64,000 bases of DNA from Agromyces archimandritae (GCF_018024495.1 NZ_CP071696.1:2046001-2110000), one strand, 5' to 3'; positions 8,366-19,723 are shown, numbered from the stretch's first letter. Notes: a model not told the origin generated them from the letters alone. A program made the numbers and translations.

Positions 8366-8758
8366 CTGCGCAATGCAGGAGCGCATCCGTGTCGCGCCCC
8401 GGTTTTCGCTGATGGGCACCCCCGACACGCCGTGTGGACTCCTGCATTGCGCAGAAGCCTCGGCTGGTGTCGGCGGCGGCCGCTCCGGCATCGCCCCTCC
8501 GGTTCGTCGCCCGTTTCTCTGCGCAATGCAGGAGCGCATCCGTGTCGCGCCCGGTTTTCGCTGATGGGCACCCCCGACACGCCGTGTGGACTCCTGCATT
8601 GCGCAGAAGCCTCGGCTGGTGTCGGCGGCGGCGGCTCCGGCATCGTCCCTCCGGTTCGTCGCCCGTTTCTCTGCGCAATGCAGGAGCGCATCCGTGTCGC
8701 GCCCGGTTTTCGCTGATGGGCACCCCCGACACGCCGTGTGGACTCCTGCATTGCGCAG
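8366..8758 (+). repeat. Three tandem R1 palindromic elements (copies b, c, d)
   Basis: R1 elements at 8366-8454, 8519-8606 and 8671-8758 share the 15-bp arms of copy a. They are part of a unit of about 152 bp repeated in tandem, including the spacer with GCCTCGGCTGGTGTCGGC. The inner sequence (GGTTTTCGCTGATGGGCACC) differs from the copies near 29.6 kb. Confidence 0.88.
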
Positions 8759-8796
8759 AAGCCTCGGCTGGTGCCGGCGGCGGCCGGGTGCGGTGC

Positions 8797-9010
8797 CAGG
8801 GGCGGCGAATGCCGGGGCGCGGCCGACCGGGCGGATGCTGGGGCGCGGCCGAGCGGGCGGATGCGGGGGCGCGGCCGAATGAACAGACGCCGGGGCGCGG
8901 CCGAACGGACAGATGCCGGGGCGCGGCCGAACGAACAGATGCCGGGGCGCGGCCGACCGGGCGGATGTTGGGGCGCGGCCGGGCGGATGCCGCAGCGCGG
9001 CCGAACGGGT
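8797..9010 (+). repeat. Tandem repeat of about 29 bp with GATGCCGGGGCGCGGCCGA
   Basis: Seven or so degenerate units containing GATGCCGGGGCGCGGCCGA plus a variable CCGGGCG/ACGGACA/ACGAACA part run head to tail. Short reading frames inside are repeat artefacts. Confidence 0.75.
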
Positions 9011-9094
9011 GGGGAATATCCGCGCCGGGGGCGGCCGAATCCGGCCTGATTCGGCGCGAAATGGGCCGTCGGCGGCCCGGATCCGCGAAAAGTG

Positions 9095-9107
9095 AGTGAT
9101 TATCACT
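9095..9107. promoter_or_regulatory. 13-bp palindrome in AT-rich upstream region
   Basis: AGTGATTATCACT is a perfect palindrome in an AT-rich island about 125 bases before the secreted amidase-like gene. It could be an operator. No regulator can be named. Confidence 0.4.
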
Positions 9108-9230
9108 GGTTTCCCAGCGCTCGGCCACGACTTCTTCAAGCGAACATGATTAAGTGTCATTTCCTCGTTTGGCGATGGACGTCGCAAGACGGGGAGAACC
9201 CGAACCGAACCCGAACCGAAACCCGAACCA

Positions 9231-10307
9231 TTGCTTACTCGAAACGTATTTTCTGCACGCCCGAACACGTCCGAAACCCAGACTTCCCCCGCATCCAAGG
9301 CCCGATTCCGCATCGTGCTCGCCTCGGGTGCCGCGGCCCTCATGGCCGTGACCGCCATCGGCGGCATCGCCGCCGGTGAGCAGGAGGCAGCCGCCAAGGC
9401 CGCCTCCGCCCAGCTCAGCGAGGCCTCGATCCAGTCGCTCGCTCCGGCCCTGACCGGCAAGGCGAACAAGCCGGCGACCGATGTCGTGAAGGACGAGCTC
9501 GTCGTCACCCCTGCCGCCGATCCCAAGATCACGACCGGCCCGTCGGCGACCGAGGTCAGCGTCCGCGGCGGCGCCCAGGTCAGCGTCTCCGGCGAAGGCC
9601 TCGACAAGGTCGCCAAGGTGACCGTCGGCGGCCAGGAGGCCGAGATCGTCAAGGCCGAGAACGAGCAGGTCACCTTCGCGGTGCCCGGCGTCTCGGATGC
9701 CGCCACCGGTGGAGCCGAGCTGGCCTTCACCGCGGCCGACGGCCAGCCCGTCGAGATCGATCCCGCTGCGACCGGCAGCGCCCAGCCCGCATCCGCGGAG
9801 GGCGAGGCCGCACCGACCACGCTCGGCGTCTCCTACGTGAGCGACCCCGGTGTCCAGAAGCAGATCGACTACGTCATGGCCCACTGGCAGAACTACAACA
9901 GCGACCACTACATGGTCCTGCCCGGTGTGGACTGCGCCAACTTCACCAGCCAGTCGCTCCTCGAGCGCGGCTGGGAAGAGGACGAAGGCTGGCACTACCG
10001 TGGCGGCAACGTCTCGTCCAGCTGGATCAGCTCGACCGCCATGCGCGACTACCTGAACTCGCGCCCCGACCGCGCGACCCCGCTCGACGACACCCAGCGC
10101 GACCTGGTCCGCGTCGGCGACGTCGCCCAGTTCGACTGGGACAACTCCGGTGACCGCGACCACACGGCCGTCGTGACCCAGGTCGAGCACACCGACGCCG
10201 GCACCAAGATCTGGGTCGGCGGCCACACCAAGGACATCGACTTCTGGGACGTCGACGAGGCCCTCGCCACCGGCGGCGGCACCGTGTCGTACTTCTCCAT
10301 CAAGTAA
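9231..10307 (+). CDS. Secreted protein with TIG/IPT-like region and amidase domain (Amidase_6-like)
   Basis: A 358-residue exported protein. A hydrophobic signal (IVLASGAAALMAVTAIGGIAA) follows a basic N-terminus. Residues about 100-170 look like an IPT/TIG-type beta domain (TGPSATEVSVRGGAQVSVSG). Residues about 195-355 resemble the putative cysteine amidase domain Amidase_6: VDCANFTSQSLLERGW carries the likely nucleophile Cys and DHTAVVTQV the likely His. The start is a TTG without a clear ribosome site, so the first residues are uncertain. Adjacent VanY suggests a role at the cell wall. The substrate is unknown. A strong bidirectional terminator follows. Confidence 0.82.
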   Translation: MLTRNVFSARPNTSETQTSPASKARFRIVLASGAAALMAVTAIGGIAAGEQEAAAKAASAQLSEASIQSLAPALTGKANKPATDVVKDELVVTPAADPKITTGPSATEVSVRGGAQVSVSGEGLDKVAKVTVGGQEAEIVKAENEQVTFAVPGVSDAATGGAELAFTAADGQPVEIDPAATGSAQPASAEGEAAPTTLGVSYVSDPGVQKQIDYVMAHWQNYNSDHYMVLPGVDCANFTSQSLLERGWEEDEGWHYRGGNVSSSWISSTAMRDYLNSRPDRATPLDDTQRDLVRVGDVAQFDWDNSGDRDHTAVVTQVEHTDAGTKIWVGGHTKDIDFWDVDEALATGGGTVSYFSIK

Positions 10308-10326
10308 GGCGACAGCCCACTCAGGC

Positions 10327-10375
10327 GACGCCTCTTCGAACGGCGCATCCCTCCGGGGGTGCGCCGTTCGGCGTC
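10327..10375. terminator. Bidirectional terminator between convergent genes
   Basis: Arms CGAACGGCGCA (10337-10347) and TGCGCCGTTCG (10360-10370) form a perfect 11-bp stem. An outer GACGC/GCGTC pair can extend it. It separates the amidase-like gene from the converging phosphoglucomutase gene. Confidence 0.75.
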
Positions 10376-10436
10376 TCCGGGGGTTTCGGGTGTGGATGCC
10401 GGACCGCACCGCCCCCGATCGTCCGCCCGCGGCGCC

Positions 10437-12071
<1,635 letters not shown>

Positions 12072-12142
12072 GCCCTCAGTCTTCCACCGGCCGCCGACAT
12101 CGTCACCCGCGTCGCGTCGCCGGCGCGGCATAGGCTTGCAGG

Positions 12143-13090
12143 GTGGATGCAGCGAACACGGGGGAGAGCTACTCGTACCTGGGGCCGGCGGGCACCTTCA
12201 CCGAGGCTGCGCTGAAGCAGGTGCCCGAGGCCGCCGGCAAGCCGTGGCGGCCGGTCAACAACGTCGGCGAGGCGCTCGCGGACGTGACGAGCGGGAGATC
12301 CGTCGCGGCGATCATCGCCATCGAGAACTCGGTCGACGGCGGGGTGGGCGCGACCCTCGACGCCCTCGCCACGATGCCGGGCGTCCGGATCGTGGGGGAG
12401 TACCTCGTCCCGGTGAACTTCGTGCTCGTGGCCCGGCCCGGAACGACGCTCGCCGAGGTGCGCACGATCAACGCGCATCCCGTCGCCTATGCGCAGTGCC
12501 GCGGCTGGCTGGAGCGCGAGCTGCCCGCCCACGGCCACCTGCCGGCGACGAGCAACGTGCAGGCCGCCGCGGCCCTGTTCGAGGATGCGTCGGCGGATGC
12601 CGCGATCGCCCCGCCCGGCATCACGGAGCATCTCGAGCTCGACGTCCTGGCCCGCGACATCGGCGACAACCCGAATGCGGTGACCCGCTTCGTGCTCGTG
12701 AGCGCCTCGCGCCGCATCCCGGATCGCACGGGTGCCGACAAGACGAGCCTCATCGTCGAGCTGCCGAGCGACGAGCCGGGTGCGCTGCTGGCGATGCTGG
12801 AGCAGTTCTCGACGCGCGGCGTGAACATGAGCCAGCTGCAGTCGCGCCCGATCGGCGATGCCCTCGGCCGCTACCGATTCGTCATCGACCTCGACGGCCA
12901 CCTCACCGACGAGCGCGTCGCCGACGCTCTCCTCGGCCTTCGCCGCACGAGCCCGAACGTCATATTCCTCGGATCGTATCCACGTGCCGACCGCCGCGAG
13001 GTCGAATACCCGTCGCGCTTCGACGACGCCGTCTTCATCGAGGCCCGCGACTGGCTGCGGGGCCTCATCACGGGCGAACCGGGCGCCTGA
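12143..13090 (+). CDS. pheA: Prephenate dehydratase
   Basis: A 315-residue enzyme converting prephenate to phenylpyruvate in phenylalanine synthesis. The catalytic domain starts with YSYLGPAGTFTEAAL and carries the TRF motif (NAVTRFVLV). An ACT domain follows (TSLIVELPSDEPGALLAML), with QSRP in place of the usual ESRP, so feedback by phenylalanine is likely. TAGGCT (12131-12136) lies six bases before the GTG, suggesting a leaderless mRNA. No chorismate mutase domain is fused, as usual in actinobacteria. Confidence 0.95.
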   Translation: MDAANTGESYSYLGPAGTFTEAALKQVPEAAGKPWRPVNNVGEALADVTSGRSVAAIIAIENSVDGGVGATLDALATMPGVRIVGEYLVPVNFVLVARPGTTLAEVRTINAHPVAYAQCRGWLERELPAHGHLPATSNVQAAAALFEDASADAAIAPPGITEHLELDVLARDIGDNPNAVTRFVLVSASRRIPDRTGADKTSLIVELPSDEPGALLAMLEQFSTRGVNMSQLQSRPIGDALGRYRFVIDLDGHLTDERVADALLGLRRTSPNVIFLGSYPRADRREVEYPSRFDDAVFIEARDWLRGLITGEPGA

Positions 13091-13156
13091 CGGCGGTGTC
13101 CGCGGTGGATGCCGCGGCGCGTTGGGGGCGGCATGCGGTGGATGCCGCGGCGCGCC

Positions 13157-14161
13157 CTATTCCGCCGCGCGCACGATGAGGGCGGCGGGCTCGACGCGGA
13201 AGCGGGCGCGCACGATCTCGCCGAAGCCGTCGCCGTCGACCTCGAATTCCTCGGGCCCGTCGGGCATCTCGACGGTGATCTCGCGGCCGCGGAGGTACAC
13301 GATCTCGGTGCGCCCGCCGGAGCGCTCCACGATGCGCCGGCCGAGGCGGCTGCGGCGCATGACGACGTTCTCCCAGCCGACCTTCCACCACACGAAGAAC
13401 CAGCCGAACACGCTCCTCGGCTGCAGCAGGGCGACGTCGAGCTTGCCGTCGTCGTATTCCGCATCGGGAATGAGCTCGATGTTGCCGGGCAGCGAACCGA
13501 GGTTCGCGATGAGCACGCTCGATGCGCGGGCCCGCCGGGGGTGCGCCCCGTCGAGGCGGTAGTTCAAGTGGAAGGGTGCGGATGCCGGCAGCGCACGGAA
13601 CCCGCCGTCGACGTAGGCGAGCCACCCGAAGCGGCGCTTCAGCGTCGGATTCGTCTTCTGGATCATCGCCGCGTCGATGCCGACGCCCGCGACGACCAGG
13701 GAGGCGAAGGCCTCTTCGGAGCCGTCGGCGCGTTCGACCTCGGCGACCACGACGTCGACGGCGCGATCCACCCCCGAGAAGGCGACGACGACCGCATCGG
13801 CGAGGTCGCCGACGGGCAGCTGCAGGTTGCGCGCGAAGAGGTTGCCGGTGCCGGCGGGCACGATGCCGAGGGGAACCCCGGTGCCGCGCAGCCCCGAGGC
13901 GACCGCGCGCACGGTGCCGTCGCCGCCGGCCGCCACGACGAGGGAGACGCCCGCCTCGACGGCTTCGCGGGCCTGGCCGACGCCCGGGTCGTCCGCGCTC
14001 GTGTCGATCCAGAGCGACGGCGCGAAGCCCTGACGGCGTTCGGCATGGGCGACGGCCTCGCGCAGGCGACGGATGCCGTCCTTCGACGGATTCGAGATGA
14101 TCGCCGCCCGCGGCATGCCGGCGGCACCGGCATCCGCCCGCGATCGTTCGCCCCCCACCAC
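13157..14161 (-). CDS. Diacylglycerol kinase-family lipid kinase
   Basis: A 334-residue protein of the DAGK/sphingosine-kinase fold, expected to phosphorylate a lipid or lipid-like substrate at the membrane. The nucleotide-binding GGDGT lies at residues 79-83, followed by [15 protein letters not shown]. The C-terminal beta domain ends with [12 protein letters not shown], typical of the family. A GTG at 14161 is preceded after six bases by TAGCGT (minus strand), again leaderless. An alternative start is the internal ATG giving [12 protein letters not shown]. It lies between pheA and serS with little spacing and may not share their function. Confidence 0.9.
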   Translation of the reverse strand: MVGGERSRADAGAAGMPRAAIISNPSKDGIRRLREAVAHAERRQGFAPSLWIDTSADDPGVGQAREAVEAGVSLVVAAGGDGTVRAVASGLRGTGVPLGIVPAGTGNLFARNLQLPVGDLADAVVVAFSGVDRAVDVVVAEVERADGSEEAFASLVVAGVGIDAAMIQKTNPTLKRRFGWLAYVDGGFRALPASAPFHLNYRLDGAHPRRARASSVLIANLGSLPGNIELIPDAEYDDGKLDVALLQPRSVFGWFFVWWKVGWENVVMRRSRLGRRIVERSGGRTEIVYLRGREITVEMPDGPEEFEVDGDGFGEIVRARFRVEPAALIVRAAE

Positions 14162-14225
14162 GACTCAACGCTACGGCATCCGCCCGCAGAGGGGCGTGTC
14201 GGCGGCCGAGACTACACTCGGAAGG

Positions 14226-15491
14226 GTGATCGATCCCGTCCTCCTCCGCGAGAATCCCGAGCTCATCAAGCGTTCGCAGGCCGCCCGCGGCGAGTCCGTC
14301 GAGCTCGTCGACGAGGCGCTGGCCGCAGACGCCTCCCGGCGCCAGGCGATCACCGCGTTCGAGCAGCTGCGGGCCGAGCAGAACGCCTTCGGCAAGCAGG
14401 TCGCGAAGGCGCCGAAGGACGAGAAGGCCGGCCTCGTCGCCGAGGCCCAGCAGCTGGCCGTGCGCGTGAAAGAGGCCAATCAGGCCGCCGGCGAGGCCGG
14501 CGAGCGCTTCGATCAGACCGTGCAGCGCATCGGCAACGTCGTCATCGACGGGGTCCCGGCCGGCGGCGAAGACGACTACGTCGTGCTCCGCGAGGTCGGC
14601 GGCATCCCCGCGTTCGACTTCGAACCCCGCGACCACCTCGAACTCGGCGAGATGCTCGACGCGATCGACATGGCCCGCGGTGCGAAGGTCTCCGGCGCCC
14701 GCTTCGACTATCTGAAGGGCGTCGGCGCCAGGCTCGAGCTCGCGCTCATGAACCTCGGGCTCGACCGTGCCCTCGCCGCGGGCTTCACCCCGCTCATCAC
14801 CCCGACCCTCGTGCGTCCCGAGATCATGCAGGGCACCGGTTTCCTCGGCTCGCACGCCGAAGAGGTCTACTACTTGCCGGCCGACGAGCTCTACCTCACC
14901 GGCACGAGCGAGGTCGCCCTCGCCGGCTACCACTCGGGCGAGATCATCGACCTGGCCGACGGTCCGCTGCGGTACGCGGGCTGGTCGACCTGCTACCGGC
15001 GCGAAGCCGGCAGCCACGGCAAAGACACGCGGGGCATCATCCGCGTGCACCAGTTCAACAAGCTCGAGATGTTCAGCTATGTGCACCCCGACGAGGCCGA
15101 GGCCGAGCACGAACGGCTGCTCGGCTGGCAGGAGGGGATGCTGCAGGACCTCGGCCTGTCGTACCGCGTGATCGACACGGCCGCCGGCGACCTCGGTTCG
15201 AGCGCGGCCCGCAAATACGACGTCGAGGCGTGGGTGCCGACGCAGCAGGCGTACCGCGAGCTCACGAGCACCTCGAACTGCACGACGTTCCAGGCGCGCC
15301 GGCTCGACATCCGCCACCGCACCGAGAGCGGGAAGACCGCACCGGTCGCCACCCTGAACGGCACGCTGGCCACGACCCGCTGGCTCGTCGCGATCCTCGA
15401 GACGCACCAGCAGGCCGACGGTTCGGTCATCGTGCCCGAGGTGCTGCGGCCCTTCCTCGGCGGCCTCGACGTGCTGCGGCCGGTCGCATGA
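14226..15491 (+). CDS. serS: Serine--tRNA ligase
   Basis: A 421-residue class II aminoacyl-tRNA synthetase charging tRNA-Ser. The N-terminal coiled-coil arm (about 28-100) that grips the long variable arm is present. Motif 2 ([14 protein letters not shown]) and motif 3 ([16 protein letters not shown]) are intact. The GTG gives [17 protein letters not shown], the conserved family N-terminus. TACACT lies seven bases upstream, so a leaderless start is likely; the frame is open further upstream without homology. The stop overlaps the HAD gene by four bases. Two tRNA-Ser genes lie within about 4 kb downstream. Confidence 0.97.
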   Translation: MIDPVLLRENPELIKRSQAARGESVELVDEALAADASRRQAITAFEQLRAEQNAFGKQVAKAPKDEKAGLVAEAQQLAVRVKEANQAAGEAGERFDQTVQRIGNVVIDGVPAGGEDDYVVLREVGGIPAFDFEPRDHLELGEMLDAIDMARGAKVSGARFDYLKGVGARLELALMNLGLDRALAAGFTPLITPTLVRPEIMQGTGFLGSHAEEVYYLPADELYLTGTSEVALAGYHSGEIIDLADGPLRYAGWSTCYRREAGSHGKDTRGIIRVHQFNKLEMFSYVHPDEAEAEHERLLGWQEGMLQDLGLSYRVIDTAAGDLGSSAARKYDVEAWVPTQQAYRELTSTSNCTTFQARRLDIRHRTESGKTAPVATLNGTLATTRWLVAILETHQQADGSVIVPEVLRPFLGGLDVLRPVA

Positions 15492-16423
15492 CGGGCGCGG
15501 ACGGCGGTACGGAGCTCGGTACGCATCCCGCCGGCGCGAGCGCCGACGGCCCCGACGGCGCGCATCCCGCCGGCAGCGAGCTCGCCGGCCGCGTCCGCCT
15601 CGGCGAGGCCGGGCGCCCCGAGCGCGAGGATCCGTGGTTCGTCGCCCTCGACGTCGACGGCACCGTCATGCACGAAGACGGCACCATCGACGCGTCCGTC
15701 GCCGAGGCGATCCGCGCCGCCCGCGCCCGCGGCCACATCGTGACGCTCGCCACCGGCCGTTCCTGGTTCACCACGAAGCCGGTGCTCGACCGCCTCGGGC
15801 TCGAACCCGAGTACGTGGTCTGCGCGAACGGCGCCATCACGATGGGTCGCGACGGTGAGGGGCCGGGCGGCTACTCGCGCGTCGAGGTCGAGATCTTCGA
15901 CCCGACCGAGGTGCTGCAGCGCATCCGCGAATTCCTGCCGACGGGCCGCTTCATGGTCGAGCTCGCGAACGAGCACCGCCTGTACACGGAGGACCCGGGC
16001 GGCTGGAACCTCGAAGACGCCCGCCAGGTCGCCTTCGAAGAGCTGTTCGGCGTCGAAGCGACCCGTGTCGTCGTCGTCTCACCCGGTCACGACCTCGACG
16101 ACTTCCTCGGCGTCGTCGAAGAGATGGGCCTGCACCAGGTCAGTTACTCGATCGGCTGGACGGCGTGGCTCGACATCGCCCCCGAGGGCGTCAGCAAGGC
16201 GACCGCCCTCGAACGCGTGCGCGGCTGGCTCGGCGTGCCGAACCGGCGGGTGCTCGCCGCCGGCGACGGCCGCAACGACATCGAGATGTTCAGCTGGGCC
16301 GGTTCGGCCGGCCGCGCGGCGGCGATGGGGCAGGCCCCCGCTGATGTGCAGCGTGCCGCCAGCGAGGTGACCGGCACCGTCGAGGAGCACGGCCTGGCAT
16401 CCGTCCTCGACTCGCTGCCCTGA
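15488..16423 (+). CDS. HAD-superfamily (Cof-type) phosphatase
   Basis: A 311-residue cytoplasmic phosphatase of the HAD IIB/Cof subfamily. Motif 1 is ALDVDGTV near residue 55 with the nucleophile Asp, the motif 2 Thr lies in TLATGR, and motif 4 is [12 protein letters not shown]. The first 45 residues are a His/Ala/Gly-rich tail not typical of the family. The ATG overlaps the serS stop (ATGA), implying translational coupling. The natural substrate cannot be told; sugar phosphates or phosphorylated cofactors are usual. Serine metabolism is a guess from position only. Confidence 0.9.
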   Translation: MTGADGGTELGTHPAGASADGPDGAHPAGSELAGRVRLGEAGRPEREDPWFVALDVDGTVMHEDGTIDASVAEAIRAARARGHIVTLATGRSWFTTKPVLDRLGLEPEYVVCANGAITMGRDGEGPGGYSRVEVEIFDPTEVLQRIREFLPTGRFMVELANEHRLYTEDPGGWNLEDARQVAFEELFGVEATRVVVVSPGHDLDDFLGVVEEMGLHQVSYSIGWTAWLDIAPEGVSKATALERVRGWLGVPNRRVLAAGDGRNDIEMFSWAGSAGRAAAMGQAPADVQRAASEVTGTVEEHGLASVLDSLP

Positions 16424-16559
16424 TCTCACGCCGAAACCGCAGCCTGCGGCGGTAGGATCGCGCCCATCGCGTATTGGGGGTGCGGATGCCGGCGGGGGAC
16501 GGTTCGCGGGGGAAGAAGGCCGTGAGGCGCTCGGCGACGAACACGTCGTCGTCTCGAGC

Positions 16560-17900
16560 GTGCCCGGACCGGCCGAGCCCGTGCGGCACGGAAGACTGCC
16601 CGGTCGCGGCGGGTTCGCCGCAGCGGTGCGCGTGACGGCATCCATCGCGGCCGTCGCCGTCGTCAGCGTCGGAGCCGTCGGCGCCTATGCGGCGATCGAC
16701 CTCTTCGCCGGCGTCGGGCCCGGCCTCGAGCTCGGAAGCGAGCATCTGCTCGACGACGTGCCCGACATCGGAGCGATGGAGGGCGGCCTGAATTTCCTGC
16801 TCGTCGGCAGCGACAAGCGGCCCGAAGACGGCTCGTTCGGCGACGCCGACGTCGACTCGGGCGTGCTGAACGACGTCACCATGCTGCTGCACATCTCGCA
16901 GGACCATTCGCATGTCGAGGTCGTGAGCTTTCCGCGCGACATGTACGTCGACGTACCCGAATGCCCCGACCCGCGCGAAGACGGCGAGATGCTCGACGAG
17001 CAGTGGGGAGTGCTGCTGAACAGCGTGTTCAGCCACGGCGGTTTCGGCTGCGTGGCGCGCACGATCGAAGAGCTCACGGGGGTGCAGATCCCCGTCGGCG
17101 GCATCGTGGAGTTCGAGGGGGTCGCGGCCCTGGCCGAGGCCGTCGGCGGCGTCGAGGTGTGTGTGAGCGAGCCGATCGACGACCCCGACGCGAACCTCGT
17201 GCTCGCGGCGGGCATGCAGAAGATCAGCGGATACGAGGCGCTCGGCTTCCTGCGGACGAGGCACGGCGTCGCCGACGGCAGCGACCTCGGGCGGATCGCG
17301 AACCAGCAGTCCTTCCTCGCCTCCCTCATGCGCACCCTGAAGAGCGACGGCACGCTCGGCGACCCCGTCAAGCTGTACTCGATCGCGAAGGCCGTGACGA
17401 AGAACATGCAGCTCTCGGAGCGGCTGCGCGACCCCGGCACCCTCATCCCGATCGCCCTCGCGCTCGCCGACACCGACCTGTCGAAAATCGCGTTCATCCA
17501 GTACCCGACGGTCTACGCGTACGACGGCGTGCACGTCGAACCGGCCGAATCGGCGGAGGAAGTGAACGCCGCGCTCGTCGCCGACCGGCCGGTGCTGCTC
17601 GATCCGGATGCTCTGTCGAACGCCTCGTTCGGAACGGTGGATCCGACCCGGCCGACGACGGACCCGCCGGACGGGTCGTCGGACGCCTCCGGGGAACCCG
17701 GCGGCGACGCGTCGAATGCGTCCGACGGCTCGGGGGCCTCCGACGGCTCGGATGCCTCGGACGGCTCGACCGCGGATGAGGGCGACGGCGACGCGCCCGC
17801 CGGCGTCGAGACGCCCGAGCCGACCGTCTCGCTGCCCTCCGACGTGACGGGGCAGGACGCGACGCAGCTGCGCTGCACCGCCGCGAGTACCGGCTGGTGA
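16560..17900 (+). CDS. LytR-CpsA-Psr (LCP) family protein 1
   Basis: A 446-residue membrane-anchored LCP protein, a family that transfers teichoic-acid-like or arabinogalactan-like polymers from lipid carriers to peptidoglycan. One membrane segment (about 22-46) precedes the LCP domain with FLLVGSDKRPEDG, VLNDVTMLLHIS and SFPRDM. The C-terminal 70 residues are a Ser/Asp/Gly-rich linker. The GTG used has no ribosome site; an upstream TAGGAT/ATG region lies in another frame, so the N-terminus is not secure. A close paralogue lies directly downstream beyond a tRNA-Ser gene. Confidence 0.9.
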   Translation: MPGPAEPVRHGRLPGRGGFAAAVRVTASIAAVAVVSVGAVGAYAAIDLFAGVGPGLELGSEHLLDDVPDIGAMEGGLNFLLVGSDKRPEDGSFGDADVDSGVLNDVTMLLHISQDHSHVEVVSFPRDMYVDVPECPDPREDGEMLDEQWGVLLNSVFSHGGFGCVARTIEELTGVQIPVGGIVEFEGVAALAEAVGGVEVCVSEPIDDPDANLVLAAGMQKISGYEALGFLRTRHGVADGSDLGRIANQQSFLASLMRTLKSDGTLGDPVKLYSIAKAVTKNMQLSERLRDPGTLIPIALALADTDLSKIAFIQYPTVYAYDGVHVEPAESAEEVNAALVADRPVLLDPDALSNASFGTVDPTRPTTDPPDGSSDASGEPGGDASNASDGSGASDGSDASDGSTADEGDGDAPAGVETPEPTVSLPSDVTGQDATQLRCTAASTGW

Positions 17901-18016
17901 GCCGGCTTCAGCCCCTTCACAGGGTCGCTTGAAAAGCTCGCGAAGGCACCTTCGGTTAGAATCGGGGCCTGCCGGACGGCCGTGCACCGCGTGAGCGGAT
18001 GCCCGGACGACGGCGA

Positions 18017-18101
18017 GGAGGGCTGTCCGAGCGGCCGATGGAGCCGGTCTTGAAAACCGGTGGGCAGAAATGCCTCGTGGGTTCGAATCCCACGCCCTCC
18101 G
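18017..18101 (+). tRNA. tRNA-Ser (anticodon UGA)
   Basis: A complete type II tRNA with acceptor GGAGGGC pairing GCCCTCC, anticodon loop CTTGAAA with anticodon TGA, a long variable arm and T-loop GGTTCGAATCC. CCA is not encoded. TAGAAT upstream is a plausible -10. It sits between the two LCP genes. Confidence 0.97.
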
Positions 18102-18321
18102 CTTCGAGACCGAGTACGACCCGAGTACCCCCGAGTACGCGAGAACCCGAAGCACGGCCCGCCGATGAACCCGATCACGGCGGGCGAGAGCCCGAACACC
18201 CGAGCTCAGAGAGGACCCGAGTGAGCCACCCCGTCACCCCGGAACCCCTCCCGTCGGCACCAGGCACGGTCGCCTGAAGCGCCACAGCACGTGGAAGTCC
18301 ATCGCCAAGGTCGCCGGCGCC

Positions 18322-19515
18322 ATGCTCGGCGTCGTCCTGGTGTCCGGATCGGCGGTCGGCGCATACGCCGCGTGGGATCTCGCCAACACCATCAAGCCCG
18401 GTGTCAAGCTCGGCAACGAGGAGCAGCTCGCGAACGTCCCCGACATCGGCGCGATCGACGGCGGCGTGAACGTCCTCCTCATCGGCAACGACAGCCGCGA
18501 GGGGCAGGGCGAAGGCTTCGGCGACCCGGACGAAGAGACCGCCGTGCTGAACGACGTCACGATGCTCTTCCACATCGCGCAGGACCACAGCCACGCCTCG
18601 GTCATCAGCTTCCCGCGCGACATGGTCGTCGACGTGCCCGAGTGCGTCGACCCCGAAGACCCGGGCGGCGATCCGCTCTGGGAGCTGTACGACGTCAAGA
18701 TCAACTCGGTGCTGTCGTGGGGCGGGATGCCGTGCGTCGCCCGCACCGTCGAAGAGCTCACCGGCACGTCGATCCAGTTCGCCGGAAGCGTGCAGTTCCT
18801 GGGCGTCGCGGCGCTCTCCGAGGCCATCGGCGGCGTCGAGGTCTGCGTCGCCGAGCCCATCGAGGATGAGCACACCGACCTCTACCTGCCGGCGGGCATG
18901 AACGAGCTGAAGGGCCTGCCGGCGCTGCAGTTCCTGCGGACCAGGCACGGCGTCGGCGACGGCAGCGACCTCGGCCGCATCTCGAACCAGCAGGTGTTCC
19001 TCTCCGCCCTCGCCCGCAAGGTGCAGAACGACGGCACGCTCTCCGACCCGAGCAAGCTGTACGGCATCGCGAAGGCGGCCCTGCAGAACATGGAGCTCTC
19101 GGAGGGCCTGCTCGACCCGACGACGATGATCTCGATCGCGCTCGCGCTGAAGGACGTGGACCTCTCGAAGATCCAGTTCATCCAGTACCCGACCGTCGGC
19201 AACGGCTCGGGCGGGCAGGCGCCCACCGAGTCCGCCGAGGTCGTGAACCTCGCACTGCAGCAGGACAAGCCGGTCGTCTTCGACGCCGAGGCGCAGCAGG
19301 ACGTCAGCTTCGGTTCGACCGTGACCCCGGCCCCGCCCGCCGAGGGCGAGGCCCCGGTCGAGGAGGCCCCGGTCGAAGAAGAGGCACCCGCCGAAGCGGG
19401 CGCCGCCGACCCCGCCGTGCCGACCCCGACGGAAGAGGCGCTGCCGAGCGACGTGTACGGTCAGACGGCCGCCGAGGAGCGCTGCTCCGCCGGCCGCACG
19501 CTCGAAGACCAGTAG
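18322..19515 (+). CDS. LytR-CpsA-Psr (LCP) family protein 2, N-terminus disrupted
   Basis: A paralogue of the preceding LCP gene with the same domain (VLLIGNDSREGQGEG, VLNDVTMLFHIA, SFPRDM) and a Glu/Ala/Pro-rich C-terminal tail. The first in-frame start codon (ATG 18322) lies inside the membrane segment. Upstream codons in the same frame read RHGRLKRHSTWKSIAKVAGA, a convincing LCP N-terminus, but have no start. A GTG at 18221 with GAGAGGAC ahead lies in another frame; one extra C in the run at 18228-18231 would join them. So the true gene probably starts at 18221 and carries an indel, real or from assembly. Confidence 0.85.
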   Translation: MLGVVLVSGSAVGAYAAWDLANTIKPGVKLGNEEQLANVPDIGAIDGGVNVLLIGNDSREGQGEGFGDPDEETAVLNDVTMLFHIAQDHSHASVISFPRDMVVDVPECVDPEDPGGDPLWELYDVKINSVLSWGGMPCVARTVEELTGTSIQFAGSVQFLGVAALSEAIGGVEVCVAEPIEDEHTDLYLPAGMNELKGLPALQFLRTRHGVGDGSDLGRISNQQVFLSALARKVQNDGTLSDPSKLYGIAKAALQNMELSEGLLDPTTMISIALALKDVDLSKIQFIQYPTVGNGSGGQAPTESAEVVNLALQQDKPVVFDAEAQQDVSFGSTVTPAPPAEGEAPVEEAPVEEEAPAEAGAADPAVPTPTEEALPSDVYGQTAAEERCSAGRTLEDQ

Positions 19516-19632
19516 CAGCCCGCCCATTCGCGGCGCCGTTCTCGTTCGCGAGTGGATGCCGGGCCGCCCTCGAATCGACCACGCAGCCGCGACCGGTTAT
19601 GATGGCAGTCGCGTGTTCCGCGAGGAGCGCGC

Positions 19633-19723
19633 ATGGAGACGTCGCATAGTCCGGTCGAGTGCACCACCCTGCTAAGGTGGAGTCCCCGTAAGGGGACCGC
19701 GGGTTCAAATCCCGCCGTCTCCG
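19633..19723 (+). tRNA. tRNA-Ser (anticodon GCU)
   Basis: Type II tRNA with acceptor GGAGACG pairing CGTCTCC, anticodon stem CCACC/GGTGG and loop CTGCTAA giving anticodon GCT, a long variable arm, and T-loop GGTTCAAATCC. TATGAT about 30 bases upstream is a likely -10 box. Confidence 0.97.

Larger units (their letters stand above)
8216..9230. other. Gene-free stretch with R1 triplet and tandem repeats
   Basis: No gene is supported. The stretch holds three R1 elements in tandem, a tandem repeat at about 8797-9010, an inverted repeat GCCGAATC/GATTCGGC at 9034-9055, and an unusually AT-rich 9085-9180 segment with a 13-bp palindrome. The last part is presumably the promoter region of the following secreted-protein gene. 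Confidence 0.65.

Noticed and set aside
8366..8758. CRISPR array
   Set aside because: The three R1 units have conserved spacers rather than unique ones, a 152-bp period and no cas genes nearby. They are a tandem duplication of a palindromic element.
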